Shown: positions 1 through 12,527 of the stretch, one piece after another
Position numbering within the stretch: the first letter of the stretch is position 1
How the letters are laid out: each line of letters begins with the position of its first letter
Assembly (NCBI GenBank): GCA_019096065.1
Contig: JAGUCH010000003.1
Location: 7,130,001 to 7,194,000 of the forward strand
Origin: Paracyclopina nana
Taxonomy: Eukaryota > Arthropoda > Copepoda > Cyclopoida > Cyclopettidae
Length of the DNA: 64,000 bases
Direction: 5' to 3'
Position numbers and translations under genes: made by a program
The notes under the pieces: generated by a model
What the model was told of the DNA's origin: nothing
What the model saw: the letters and a program-made list of their open reading frames with translations, nothing else
Database searches by the model: none

Positions 1-3000
1 CCAGCCAACTCTCAAAATCCATAATCATGTCATGCTGAATTTTTACTGAGTAATTTGCGATCACGACTCGGCTCCGCTAATGGAGTTTTTGGCTCGGGAT
101 CCTAGTGAAAACGTACAAAATCAATCGCCTCTCTCTCTCGAAGAAGAGGAATTTGAGGCTGAGCATGGTTTATTCTGTGTATGATGATTTCCTCAGATAA
201 ATCTTGAGCACATTCGAGATGTTTGCTCAGAGTGGTGATTATCAGTGATCTTGTTGTCAAACCATAATCAAAGGGCTTATTATCACAAATTATAGCTTCG
301 TTTTCAAAGGGGCAAATCAACATATTTCCTTGCATCGCAGCAGCATGAAAAACTCTTCTTTTGCGGCATTTCTGTGGCGTGCCGTATGCTCGTCTGGCGG
401 CTTTTTCTTCACTCATCAAGATCTTTGACCACACAAAGGTATCATGGCGATATGATGTCGAGTGTCATAGATTACAAGAAGCTTTTTTATGGGCGGCATT
501 GTTAACCTGGAATCCAGGGAATCTCAGCATGTGTCAACTCACCCTTGAATCAATGAGAAAAGCTCCTTTACAACTTAAAATCATGAATCATCATGCACAT
601 GGAGTTCCTCGCAAATACCGCAGCAGATAGCCAAGTCAAACACGTTGAAACCTTCTTCATTCGACTACTAACTTGCAAGAAAAACTTATTCTCACACACA
701 AATTGTGGTTGTCCACGTGGCCATAAGCTCTTTGTTGTCGGGCCTCATATTTTGAAGACGCATTCCTCGGTCCACGAGCCCCTCCTCCACCCGCCCCTTA
801 CAGCTTGGCATTAAATATGTAGGTAATAATTAAGGACCAGCAGGATGCCCATCTTAAAGATCATCTGACCTCATCATAATCATCACCGGGTTGGTCAGCA
901 AATTCCGCGGCCCTACGCGCGCGAAACAGGTGTAGAATATGATAAATAATTCAAAGAGGTCACAAGATGACTCGAGTGTCTCGTGCCATCATGATTAGAC
1001 TCCCAACTGTGAACAATTCAAACTCAAAAAGGCCGAAGCCACTTTTTGATGTCGGATAGCGCATCAAAATGAGGCGGCTTTTGTCGAGCTAGCGAGCCAA
1101 TTTACATCTTTTGAAGGAGATTTCAACGCAGAAAACGAATTTCCATATGGCTCCTTCTTCTACCAGCTAATTGTGGTGCTTTTGTTGTGTTATTCTTTTT
1201 TGCCAGCGAGCATTCCACAAAACTCAATTATGCAAACAAACACTGAGAAGGAGAGCCCTAAATAACTTTCTTAACTGCATGGGGCTCTCTCATTATGGAA
1301 TGCGGAATTTTCCTTTGTTTTTGGCTAAACTGCCACACCGCACTCAATGCCCAATTTGATGGATGACTAAACCATAAAAGTCTCCGCATGTGCGTCCTCT
1401 CTTTTTTATACAAAGTAGGGGAGAATTCCCGAAAAACCAACATGGGGACGCACTGAGGTTGTAATTTGAATTCCAATCGATTATCAGTGCGCGCGGGCAA
1501 ATTGATGATTTGAAGATTCGAACAAATTGGTACGTTCTTTTGCCGTGTAGGTGTTTCTGGTAGTCGTCGTCGTCGTTTCTGAAACCTTGGTGTGGTCTTT
1601 CTGGAGAGCTTCGCATACCTAAACTTCCATAATGTTGGCCTCCAGGCTCTTCTGTCTTCACAAAAGTAACAACACTACCAACTACCTCTTTATGGGGATT
1701 TTTCTTGGCAGCTTGATCATAATGGCGGGCGCCTGGGGGGCACTTATATATATCCCTACTTTGATCAATACTCGCCTAAGAGAGAGAGAGAGTGCTATAA
1801 AAATTCTGGAGAACAAAGGTGGCGTGAAAAATGGAATATTTTTAGCAGCATCAAGATAAATGAAACCAATCGCTCTGCAGGAGACGGAATCAATTTCAGG
1901 CCCACGAGAATGATGCATTATGTATCATTAGGGGCTGCAAAAGGTCGAAAAAGTGATGGATGGCCTTTTGACAAATTGCTGGGTATGTCAAAAGCTTTGC
2001 ATTTTTAGCCTGACGAGATGAATTTTCCCAAGCGCATTAACTTGAAGAGAATATAAAACCATTTGTCACTTTGGACTCATTAGGCCCAGTCATTTCAGCA
2101 GTCTTTTTATTTCGCCATCTCCAAATTTGTGTGGAAAATATTTACACCTTGACCTTTTGAGCCCACTTTTCATATTTGATCCTGCTCCTGTTGCTTAAAG
2201 GTGAGCGTTGCTGGTAAAGTAGCAAAGTTGTCTTGACCAAGAACAGGGTGCCTAATGTTGGGGTTGAGCAAAAATAGGCAATTAGGGATTGCAAGAGCAC
2301 TGGGTAATTTTTGGCCAACCTTACATTCGCATTCCACATTGCTGCTTGCAGTAAACCACATGGCAGTTAGCCTTTATCTTCTTTGCGGAATGACCGTTTG
2401 GCATTTGTTGATTTATTGCATTCACCCTGTTCTCGGGTGTGTAGCATAAGAAGTTTTATTTAATGCCTTGAGGCTTGACTGACGTCGTTTTTGCTGACCG
2501 GCAATTTTCTGTCTTGCCTAGGTCGCGAGAGGGCAAGAATTTCGGGTCCAACTTTGTAGTAGTGCACCAGTAGTGTTCATTCTCGCTGCGAGCCAAAATC
2601 AAGAGGACATAATGATAGCCATGATCGGGATTGACATAGGCAGCAGCAGCCTTGGCCCGGGAGGCTTGACAGGCCGCCAATTGGCTCCTCAAACAGGCTT
2701 CTGAATTTCAAGTAGACACCTTTGAATGTTAATCAATGATGGCCAAGAGACAACTGATCACATCGGCATATCATTAAGCTGTACTGCCAATCCTTGTTTT
2801 CCATGCCTAGCAGGGCCCCTAATTAGAATCTGGCTTCTTGCATATTATGCATGTCTATGGAGGATTTCCTCAAAATATTGGCTTATTCGAGATAACAAAA
2901 GGAACCTTTATTGCGAGGTGACAAAATTTCCTCAGGCAATGCAATGAATGATGCCCATTGTTGTCATGTCAATTGTCATAGATAGTCTGGAAGCTATGTG

Positions 3001-6000
3001 CTTCTGGACACGTCCGAGTCACGTGCCGATTCCAGGCAAAATAATTATTACGAGCAACGTCGTGTTGCTTGTGGAGTGAAGCTGGAGTTGAGCTCTCCTC
3101 AAAATCCGAGGTTTTCCTTGATTATCATGGGATTGTTCGTTATCTGGCCTTTAATTTCAGGGTCTAATACGCGCAGAAGAATAATGCCATATCATTTTGT
3201 TTATGTAGTGAAAAAGACCTGCTCTGCGCGCATTCCAGTAGCCGACAACGGTTACTCCAAAGAAGAGACCCTATGGGTAAATGGTGTTTTTTTCCTTCTT
3301 CGGCTCCTATCATCATCAGGGTCAATTGCAGGGTGATGGTAGCCAGGAGATTTTTGTGTGATGAACCAAGCTCGAAATCTGGCACTAAATCAAGTACCCA
3401 GGGCGAAGCCAAGTAAAAAATGGGCATCAGCAAACTGATCAATCATCTTTGAGGCCCTCCTGTTTGCAATCCAACGTATTGTTAAAAACTAGTTACGTAC
3501 TGCACTTCATAGTCAGGCAGCATCTCAAGGGCCATTTGTGGCCAAAACGGGGCGCACAATCACGCAACTTGCAAGCCTTGGTTTAGTAGCACACCAATTA
3601 CAGCATCTTGTGTATTATCTAAGAATGTCTTGCGTGATTCCATTTTCAGCCACTGTTTGCTTGAAACGGGAATAAAAAGCGAGGAAAAGTGAGCGCTGGT
3701 GGTCCTTACAGAGGAAAGCTCGTTACTTGTCAAACAACAAATTGGATGAATGCTGAGGAATTTAGACAGCTCTTGGGCAAATAGTTCTTCTTTGCGGAAG
3801 AAGCCTTCTTATCTGGGGGTCCTTATGTCCTAAAACCAATGGCTCCTTTTTTATCACCCCTCAACATCGCCCCACTCTGGTATGGCTCCCTTAATTGCCG
3901 TTCGCATTTTAGAAGCTTATCGGTGGTGAATGGTGTCATAAACACTGCTGGACCACCCTCATGGTGTCACATCTCCCACTGCAAAGAATTCCTCAGCGCG
4001 GAAAATAATGGCTTTTAGCTACTAATTAGCCATCGTGCTCTACCTTGATATAGCTCAATTTCAATCGAGGCGAAATTGCTCAAGCCACAAAATGCCTTAA
4101 TTTAAAAGCTATGTCCTGGCAAAGAGGTTGTAATTACAGCTTCCTCCTTGCTGCGACGAAACAGTGCATATCACATCAGCGGAATTTCAACTGCATCAGC
4201 GAGTGTCATGCAGTTGTTGCCATTTCTTCAAGAAATTACAGTGCTGGGAGACGTTTTACTATATACGAAGCATGTTAGAGTTCTGGGTGGCACCAATAAT
4301 GCTCGCGAGCATCTCAAGGCTGCTGCCGTTATCTGAGTTTTGTTTACTGCGAGCCGACCAACCAAGGATTTCAATTCGACTGTAATCATGGGATGTGTGT
4401 GATATAAAATCCCACTCCCATAAGTCACGCGAAATCTGCTTTAAGATGACATCATCGCGCAGCACAGATGATGATTTGGGCAGTAGTGGCCTGCCGATTT
4501 TACTGCTGCTCATGGTATCAAATGGTTTTATGGAGACCATCAATTTGGTTTTTTCCAGCTCTTGGCTGCCTGCACTGTTGATGTAGATCCGCAATAAATA
4601 GAGGGAAAAGGCTTTATATTTTAACGAGCTGCAGAGAGAGAGAAAGAGTAATAAAATTGCACAATCTTGGTTCAATTCTGCAACAACAACAACCAAACTA
4701 TTTCTAAATTACAGGCTTTAAAAATGAGCAAGCTTCTCTCGTGAGAGCAACAACGGAATATTTCTTAACAGCCTCTTACAGTAAATTCGTGGTAGTGCAA
4801 TGAGGGCGTTCACAGTGCTAATGCTAAGGATAGGAATTTGTAGTGACCATTTGTCGTCCAATATGTACATGGGACGAACGTTGACGTTCGACAGCATTCA
4901 TAATTACAGATTATCTTTCCAATAAAGAAGCATGCATCAAATGAATCATTTTTGAGCCGTCAAAATAGACTCTTGAGATTGATTGCGAATAGATCATAGT
5001 TGAGCTCTGGTAGATGATGATTCCCGCCCCTTTAGTGACAGCAGCATTGGTAGTGCACTTGAAGCTACCCGTAATTGCCTACTTGCCTTGAATTGCTCAT
5101 AGTAGAGGTTGTTTGAGAGCAGCAATATGGCTCACTGGCAGTAGTAGTATACCCATCACTAAACCATATTGCTTCACTTTGTGACCAAGTGTAAGTAGAG
5201 ACTTATTGTAAAACCTTGAAAGATTTATGCTGATATTCTGGCTCTTGGGGGCCGCTTGTAAATACTTGTTGCTCGAAAAACGAGCTGGGAGGTCAGAAAA
5301 CCACACATTTACCGGTAGACTAGCAACTACTGGTCAAACAGCGGGCCAAAAAATGGGAATTTTTATACGGCGGTTCACACCAGGTGTGATGACGGTGTGG
5401 CCCAGATTTCCGTCTGATGAACAAGTGCAAAAAATGCGCTCCTAAAGAAAAAAACCTCTCCTTTTTTGGAGCCTTTTCTTGTGATTTTGACACGAAAAGA
5501 CGCGAGAGCGGCAAAAAAGTCGGACAGCAACCGAGATTTTACCTCACAGATGGCAAAATAGATCTTTTAAAAGTAAAATTACGGCTTGTAAAAAGGTAGT
5601 ACTTTCTTCGCAGCAGAGACGATGGTCTGCGTGCGTTTTTGCTAGAAAAAATCAAAAGAGGTCGCACAGTAAATTGGATTTCCCGCTGGGAGTTCTATTG
5701 GCTGCAGGTATTATGAGCTGATATCGCGCGTGCTCCTGCATTCCACATATGATAGTACGTGTACGAAGGGTCTGGGGATGCCATAACGATGAGATTGGCC
5801 CCTCGGCCAGACCTCGCTATAAAGTATGATTAGTGGACTCCTTCCAAGGGTTCCCACGCTCTCCCATAACACACACGCGCTTGCTAGTACATGACCATGT
5901 GTTCTCGATGCCTCCATTAAAAAAGAAAAAGAATGCAACTTTCAAATGCAAACGTAGTTATTTTGCCATCTCTTATGCATAGACGGCAAGGGCAAGAAAA

Positions 6001-9000
6001 GGGCAGACTCATTACAGCTCAAGTAGTAGAAGTAATGGTGCTTCAGTACATCTTATTTATGGGCCTTGAATAATCGCGTCAAAACAGTTGGTGGGAACGA
6101 TGGAGAAGAATCCTGGATTAGCTATTCAAGCAATTTCCGCTCTGCTCGTATATTTCGAGCGAAAAATTAGTATTTCAGGCTAAGTGCATTGCGTAGGTAT
6201 TTGAAAAATGTTTTGTTGGGCGGAGTTGCATGATTTCATCTCCCATTGCATAGTGAGAATAAAGGAGAGCAGCATCTCTCAAGATTCTAGAGCCCTTCAG
6301 GCGAAAATTCCGAAACGGTATGACCCAAACTACCACACACACGACGACGATGAGCGGCTAAAAAAGTTTAATTCCTACACACTTGCAGCAAGAGTTGCCT
6401 CCACATATTTTCCCAGCAACTTTTAGATAATGCTCCTTGAAATTGAAGCGTAATACTGGTGGTAATGGATCCTTGCTCCAGCCATCATCATTTTTGGCGC
6501 CCATGTAATAGAATCACGAGATCTTGGCTTTTTTGATACCAAGGCAACCCCATCATGCTTCAAACATGAAATTACTGCCATTGGACGATGTGTCCGTTAC
6601 CAAATTGAACCAATGTATCAAAAGCTAATGATAAATATGTCCTCTGGGCTCGCTGCGGTTGACATGCAATTTGGAGATTTCAACGCGCTCGCGAACGATC
6701 GGTTTGGCGTTTTCTGCGAGCATCCTTCGGTAAGGCGCAAGGTGGGTCGAAGTGCTAAATGATTCAAAATGAGGTTAACCATGATGATGATGAAGATGAT
6801 GGGCGACAATTTTCTATGGATCTATCCACGCATTCTCGGTTTGCCATGGCTTTTGACCTCAAGCCGCCAGACACACTTCCTCCTATTCAATGGGTGGTCT
6901 GGGTGCATCATCACATAAGATAGATAGACTACTTCACTATAGGTGAACACTATGGAATTTCTCGAGGTATAAGAAAATTCCTGCGAGAGAGAGGTCGTGA
7001 TCTCATATCCAAAAGATGCGATGCGCCACGGCAATAAAATACCTGGAAAATTAATACCCTTTGAACATGTCTATATTAGACACACTGTTTTGGTCAGCAT
7101 TTTTCTCCGGATTACATCACACTCACATTCTAGCTGCTGCAAGGATGATCTCAATCAAAAGTGATTGTATGTGAGCTATGAAAAATGTGGTGAGATACTA
7201 TCTGGCCAACTCATGGCTGACCTCAATTCGTAAAAGCTACGGGGCTACTACAGCAGTGAAGCCCGGTGGCAAAAAGAGACCCATAATTGGGTACTTCATG
7301 GGTAATAAGAAGTCCTCTTTTTCAAGCAGTAGGGGAGAGCGAGAGCAGTGAAACTATGTCCAGAAGTCGCAAGAGTTGTCACGCCCACCTTCAAAATTAA
7401 CTTTCAGCTCATATTGTGAAAAGAGGATTCTATTTTCAAAGTATAGCTAGAGGACAAGTCACCTGTAGCAGCAGGGGCTTAATTTTCTAACGTGGCCACA
7501 TTTTAGACTACCGAAATGGAAACCATGTCCTGTGAAAATTGTCTCGCATCAATCTGACATAAACAGTCCTCGGTGATTTCCTGATGATCCCGGAAACTGG
7601 CAGGAGCACGAGCTGTAATTTCAGCCTTGCTCTGAAGGCATCGAGATCGAGGCCAAGTTTGGCGGGACTCAATGAACATCTCACTCCTTTTTGGGGCAAA
7701 AAATTCAAGGATCTCTGGTTTTAAGAAGATTATGGATCCAGGACCGTGAGAAAACAAGGAAGAAAATCACTCACACACATGTGGCCTTAACCGGTGCACA
7801 CATATTTTCAACTCTCGAGTTTACCGTGAGGTAAGGCCAGATTGCGCCCAACTCTAGGCTAGGATTCAAATAGTGAGAGAAGAGAGTAGACGGTAGATAA
7901 TGGCTGATAATGCACGCAAGTTGGCTAATGCACGCAACAGATTTAACCCGAGCGTTCCTCAGTCAACCGTTCGCCGTTTTTTGAGGCACCCTGCGGCGGA
8001 CCTGTAACCACATTTTCGAGCCTATATCTGTAGTTGGCCACCTCTACTTTAATTTGATACAGTTTCTCTCCGTCTTAAACGCGTTCCCACGCTCCTTCAA
8101 GAAGGTACCTTATGGAATCCACCAATATTTAGGCGGGCCAGCCTAAAAATTGACACATAAGCACAGTTGGGAGCACAATTCAATTGCCAGCTCAATGAAT
8201 TTTTAAGTAAAATCAATCAATTCAACTCCGCAAAGTCCGTTCAACTTTTTCGGACGGCCAACCAGGGGAGCCCTGAAATGGGACCGCGATTAATGTCAAA
8301 TAAAAAATAAACCACCTGATTTGTATCCTTTTAACGGCCGAGGAGCTTGATTCGCACCCTGAGACTTTCCGAGGTTGGAGGGGATTACATTTGACAGTAG
8401 AGATCTTCAGGTACCAATTAAGGTACTTGTCCTTTTTTTGCTGGCTACCAACTTTTATTTCAAGATGGCTACGAGCTGCTACTTGACCACAGTTAGCACC
8501 ATAATTTTCTTGGGAATCTTTATAGAGGAATGTGCGTGACGGAAAATTTCGGCCTTTTTCCAGCCTATATTACTTCTTCAAAATTCGAGCAAGCCAAGAA
8601 CAGAAGCCCGATTGTCTGGGCAGCTGAAAAGACGACATGCAATCTGTGCAGCCATATATTTTCTTAAAGAAGGGCATATAACGATCTTGAACACCTTTTA
8701 CGAGCACCCTTCAGACCGAGGCAACAAAAGAAAAACTTGGCCACATATCAATAAGATTTACTAAATACTGTCACCAAGCTTCGCCCAAACTGCCGAGGAG
8801 GGAATAAATATTGGCAAGATGAGCGCTTAAGTTTTCCTTGCGAGTTGCTGCTCAGAAAAAAGCCATTTAAGCAACTTTCAATTTCAACTCAGCGGTATCC
8901 CTTAAAGAGGTTTGGACAAACGCTGGCCTTGAATGCGGCAGCAGCGTGTTGAAAGATAGATACAATTTTTGTTACTTTTCTGGGAGATTGCTCAAGTCAA

Positions 9001-11924
9001 GTAGTCGGTTGGCGAAGTGTGCCCCCTACTGTGGCTGGATCGGTTTTTTGAACAGCAGCTGAAGAAAAGTTTTGCCTGACAATAATGCCTCAGGGTCAAT
9101 TTGTAAGTTGTAGCTCTCCTCAAATTGGCCATGCTTTTGTCCACATTTCTTTCAATCTACGCACATTCCACTAGGTAATTTCTTCAGTTGTTCACTCTTT
9201 TAATGTTGCCTGGAATGCTGTGCTTGAAGACAAATCGATGCCTTGTTTTGCCCTAATAGAATAATATGTATGTTGACCAGATGGAAATCCAATGCATTGG
9301 CAATCCATGGAACAGATGAAATAATTAAGACTGCCAATGGTCAAATGGTAATGTTGACCACATTCCTGAGCTTATGGGCAATACTGGTAGGAATTTCAAG
9401 GGTAGCAGCCTCAAGGCATATCTCTCACGCATACTAGAAATTACGATAAAAAATGCAAAACGCCGCCTCTGTAAGTACGACTCGGCGATGCTATTTATTC
9501 ACGAGGAATTCTTCCAAGGAAACGCACATAAAGCAGTAAATGGGAGGTGGGTCATAACCTGTAGCTATATGGTAACGTTTTATTCAAGCACATCGGGGTC
9601 CATCGCAGTAAACGTGACCCATCATATGATTCTTGGGCATCAATATACTGAGGGATTTGAGACTGGTGAAGCTAGTATACTTTCCGCACATGCGAATATG
9701 CAAGTGGACCCACTGTGGTTTACGTATTTTGGGGGCAAAAGGGTGCTTCAATAAATCCCATTGTGAATTCTTCAGATGTAAATGTGGTGGGTGTTGAACA
9801 TTAACTTTGCGCCGAAGATCTACATACATAGTTAAGAATTCCAAGTTGGCCCCGAGCTCGCTTCAGAGGTCAAGTAAGGTGTGTGCTATGCCGTTGGCGG
9901 TTATATATTCACAACCCAAGACTGTGGGAAAAATTTTCCCAGGTCACGAGTCACTTCGGTGAAAAGACATTGCTGCATATAAATATTCATAATGGATTGG
10001 TAGTTTTGCCTCGGGACCATCTTCAATATTCGGTTCCCATGAACAAAAGGATTCAACCTTCTCTAATCTATGGCCGGCTAAGTAAGGCTGCTAAATATAG
10101 CAGGAACCAAGCTCCTTATGGTGAACCTACCATCACTAAGCGATACTTAAGTATCTACAGATGGGCTAATAAACGAAGCAGCCCCACGCACAAAAAGTCC
10201 CTATTTTTCATTTGCCAAGAATTTTAATTCCTCAGGTTTTTCAAATCCTACCTCCTACATAATATAAAGGCCAGCAAAAAGTAGCGTTGGAATGTGTGAT
10301 CTTAGTGTCATTTAGTGAATTGAAGACAAGCATCAATCCAATTGTGGTCTCACAAGGCAATTTAGACCCCGAAACGGTTGAGCCCTCCAGGCAAGGGATC
10401 TTGATCCTGAAAAACTTCTCCTCTCCTACTGTGAATTGCTTTCAAGACATTCCATTTTTACCTCTTGAGGAACAATATGATGAGATTAGAAAAATTTCTC
10501 CGTATAGATGATCATCCCTGGAGCAATGGAATGGGCGGAATCTCTAGCCCGATCTTGTAATGAGATTTGTTCTCCGGATAATTTTTTCCGCATGTCTGAT
10601 ATTAAAGTGTTGGAATGCGCACTAATGATAACTCATGCCATAAAACCCTATTGTTTCAGGTGTGGTTGACTTATTATTGATGGCCAGTCAAATTGCTGGC
10701 TTTTCTTTGTCATATTTCACTCAGATTTCCAAATTCTTGTTTCAGGTGAATTCCTGCTGCTGAATTTAGTGCCTCTGTCCAGCAATTAATCTCAGCACTT
10801 TTGAGGCAGGAATAAAATCCGAATCTCCTGGCTTTTGCAATCTAGTTTTCGGTTTGGAAAATCGAATTCCTCTGAGCATAAAGAGCAATTCATCTCCTTA
10901 GTTGGTTGACCACCTCAGCCAAAATAGAATTCATAGCTTTTTTGGAGCTTCCCACGCTAGCTTCCTTGATATTGAGAGGGCTACTTCTAAAATAGGACCA
11001 GCTTCTTCACTTATTCTTCTTCTAAGTTCTTCAATTCGTCAAGATCTATGGGCTGAAACAATCAAAATTTAAATGAAATGTCGAAAAGTAATTGCTTTCC
11101 TATGTAGTAATGAGTGAGGAACTCCTGCTGTGCCCATTTCAACCAAATACTAAATACTAGCGAAAAAGCATTGAGAATTCCGAAAAGGTCCAAACAATCT
11201 TACCTTGCTTGTTGAAGACTATAGCTGCGGATAAACTTCAAAGGGAAAATAGGAAAATAGCATCTTCTTTCCTCGGCACAAATGTTGATGAGAAAAAAAA
11301 TCCAAATCTGGTTTTGGCACAACATTTTTCACTTAATAGGGCCGGGTTTCGTGCCAAGCGCTCACTTGTCATCGCGCCAGAATAATTCGGTTGCCGGTAA
11401 TTTTAAGTCTAACAACTGTTAGGTGTTGTAATTGCCGAGAATTGTTCGACTAATTGGAGTTTGGTTCAAGTTCAACAGTCGTATTTTTGCCGAATTGGTC
11501 ATACCCCGCCCCTGAGCTCGTTGTTTTAATCAAGTTCACTTTATGAGAAGCTGGAACAAGGGTTTTTCTCAAGACTTCTTTTGCATTGAGTAATGAAAAT
11601 GCTTCTGACCAACTTCTCGACAGGATCAACAAGATTTATTTGGTCCACTACTTATTACTTGCTCGCTTGGCCACAAGATTTACTTGGAATTGGTGGAGGG
11701 GCTACTTTTTACTCCATCATTTATTTTCGGCCAAAAATGGCCATAATAACAGATTGCTTTCATGGCTACTGTTCTTGGAACGGTCGCCGCCGCCAAGGGA
11801 GAGTTTTGAAATTGATTTTGGAACACACATTATGAGTTTGGTAAGGGGTTTGGGCCGGTTTAAGAAGAACACATTTAGCTTTCGAGCTACTAACTCGTCA
11901 ACGAACGAGTAACTTAATTGTTCA
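1..11924. other. Intergenic region with no supported gene
   Basis: I see no recognisable protein domain, RNA gene or spliced gene here. The longest open frames (for example 9374-9754 and 9883-10227 on the plus strand) match no family I know and have no paired splice sites. Simple-sequence patches occur, such as a short GTC run near 1563-1576 and a GAT run near 6781-6800. A near-copy of the sequence just outside and inside the left transposon end (AATTG.TCATACCCC) lies near 11494, about 420 bp before the real end. Confidence 0.55.
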
Positions 11925-11942
11925 TACCCCACCAATTTTTTC
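11925..11942 (+). repeat. Left terminal inverted repeat of the transposon
   Basis: TACCCCACCAATTTTTTC is matched 18/18 by the reverse complement of 19550-19567. The two copies lie 7.6 kb apart and bracket both transposon genes. Confidence 0.7.
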
Positions 11943-12252
11943 AAGATGAGATTTGATAGAAAAGTAGTACTTGTATTTTCTATGATGGGCTCACGCTGGA
12001 CTGACTTATAAGTAGAAATGACTGCAGTACGACAGTAAGTGTTCCTAGTCGATAATGGCCGCAATAGCTGATTGGACTTAGTATGTCGGAACCAGATCAC
12101 TTCCTAGTTTTTGACAAAAAGAGTTGTTCCAAAAATTAAGTCGTCATCCGAAGCATACGCTGCTGTTTAGCGCTCTTACGAGACATCTATTCAATTTTGA
12201 CTAGTTTTTCTAAAAAGTTGTAAGTCAATAATAAGTTCTTTTTGCAGCTGCT

Positions 12253-12330
12253 GCCTGGCGGGCGGGGCCTGGGGCGCGGGGCCTGGGGCGCGGGGCCTGG
12301 GGCCTGGGGCCTGGGACTAGGCCTAGGGCT
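12253..12330. repeat. Very GC-rich minisatellite
   Basis: Tandem degenerate units of GGGGCCTGGGGCGC and GGGGCCT fill about 65-80 bp of otherwise AT-rich DNA. It lies inside the left subterminal part of the transposon, beyond the poly(A) signal of the minus-strand gene. Composition is unlike everything else in the window. Confidence 0.85.
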
Positions 12331-12415
12331 GAACGCGCACCTGCTCCTGGATGTAGCCTAGCTGTACCTGATGATGCACCCACACCCAAATGCATATTGC
12401 TGTATTATTTTTAAC

Positions 12416-12421
12416 TTTATT
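12416..12421 (-). terminator. Poly(A) signal of the minus-strand transposon gene
   Basis: AATAAA on the minus strand, about 107 bp beyond the stop codon of the 891-aa gene. It is the first canonical signal downstream. Confidence 0.6.
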
Positions 12422-12527
12422 TCATACACATAAGAAATTTTCTAATGAAGTAAAAGTTCTCCTTGACTCATGTCTGCTTTAATGTTGAAAAACTTGTTGA
12501 AGAAATCGTAGCTCTTCAGGCAACATG

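Noticed and set aside
9374..10227. Two consecutive 114-126 codon open frames
   Set aside because: No domain, no paired splice sites, and the frames do not join sensibly; length is within chance for this amount of DNA.
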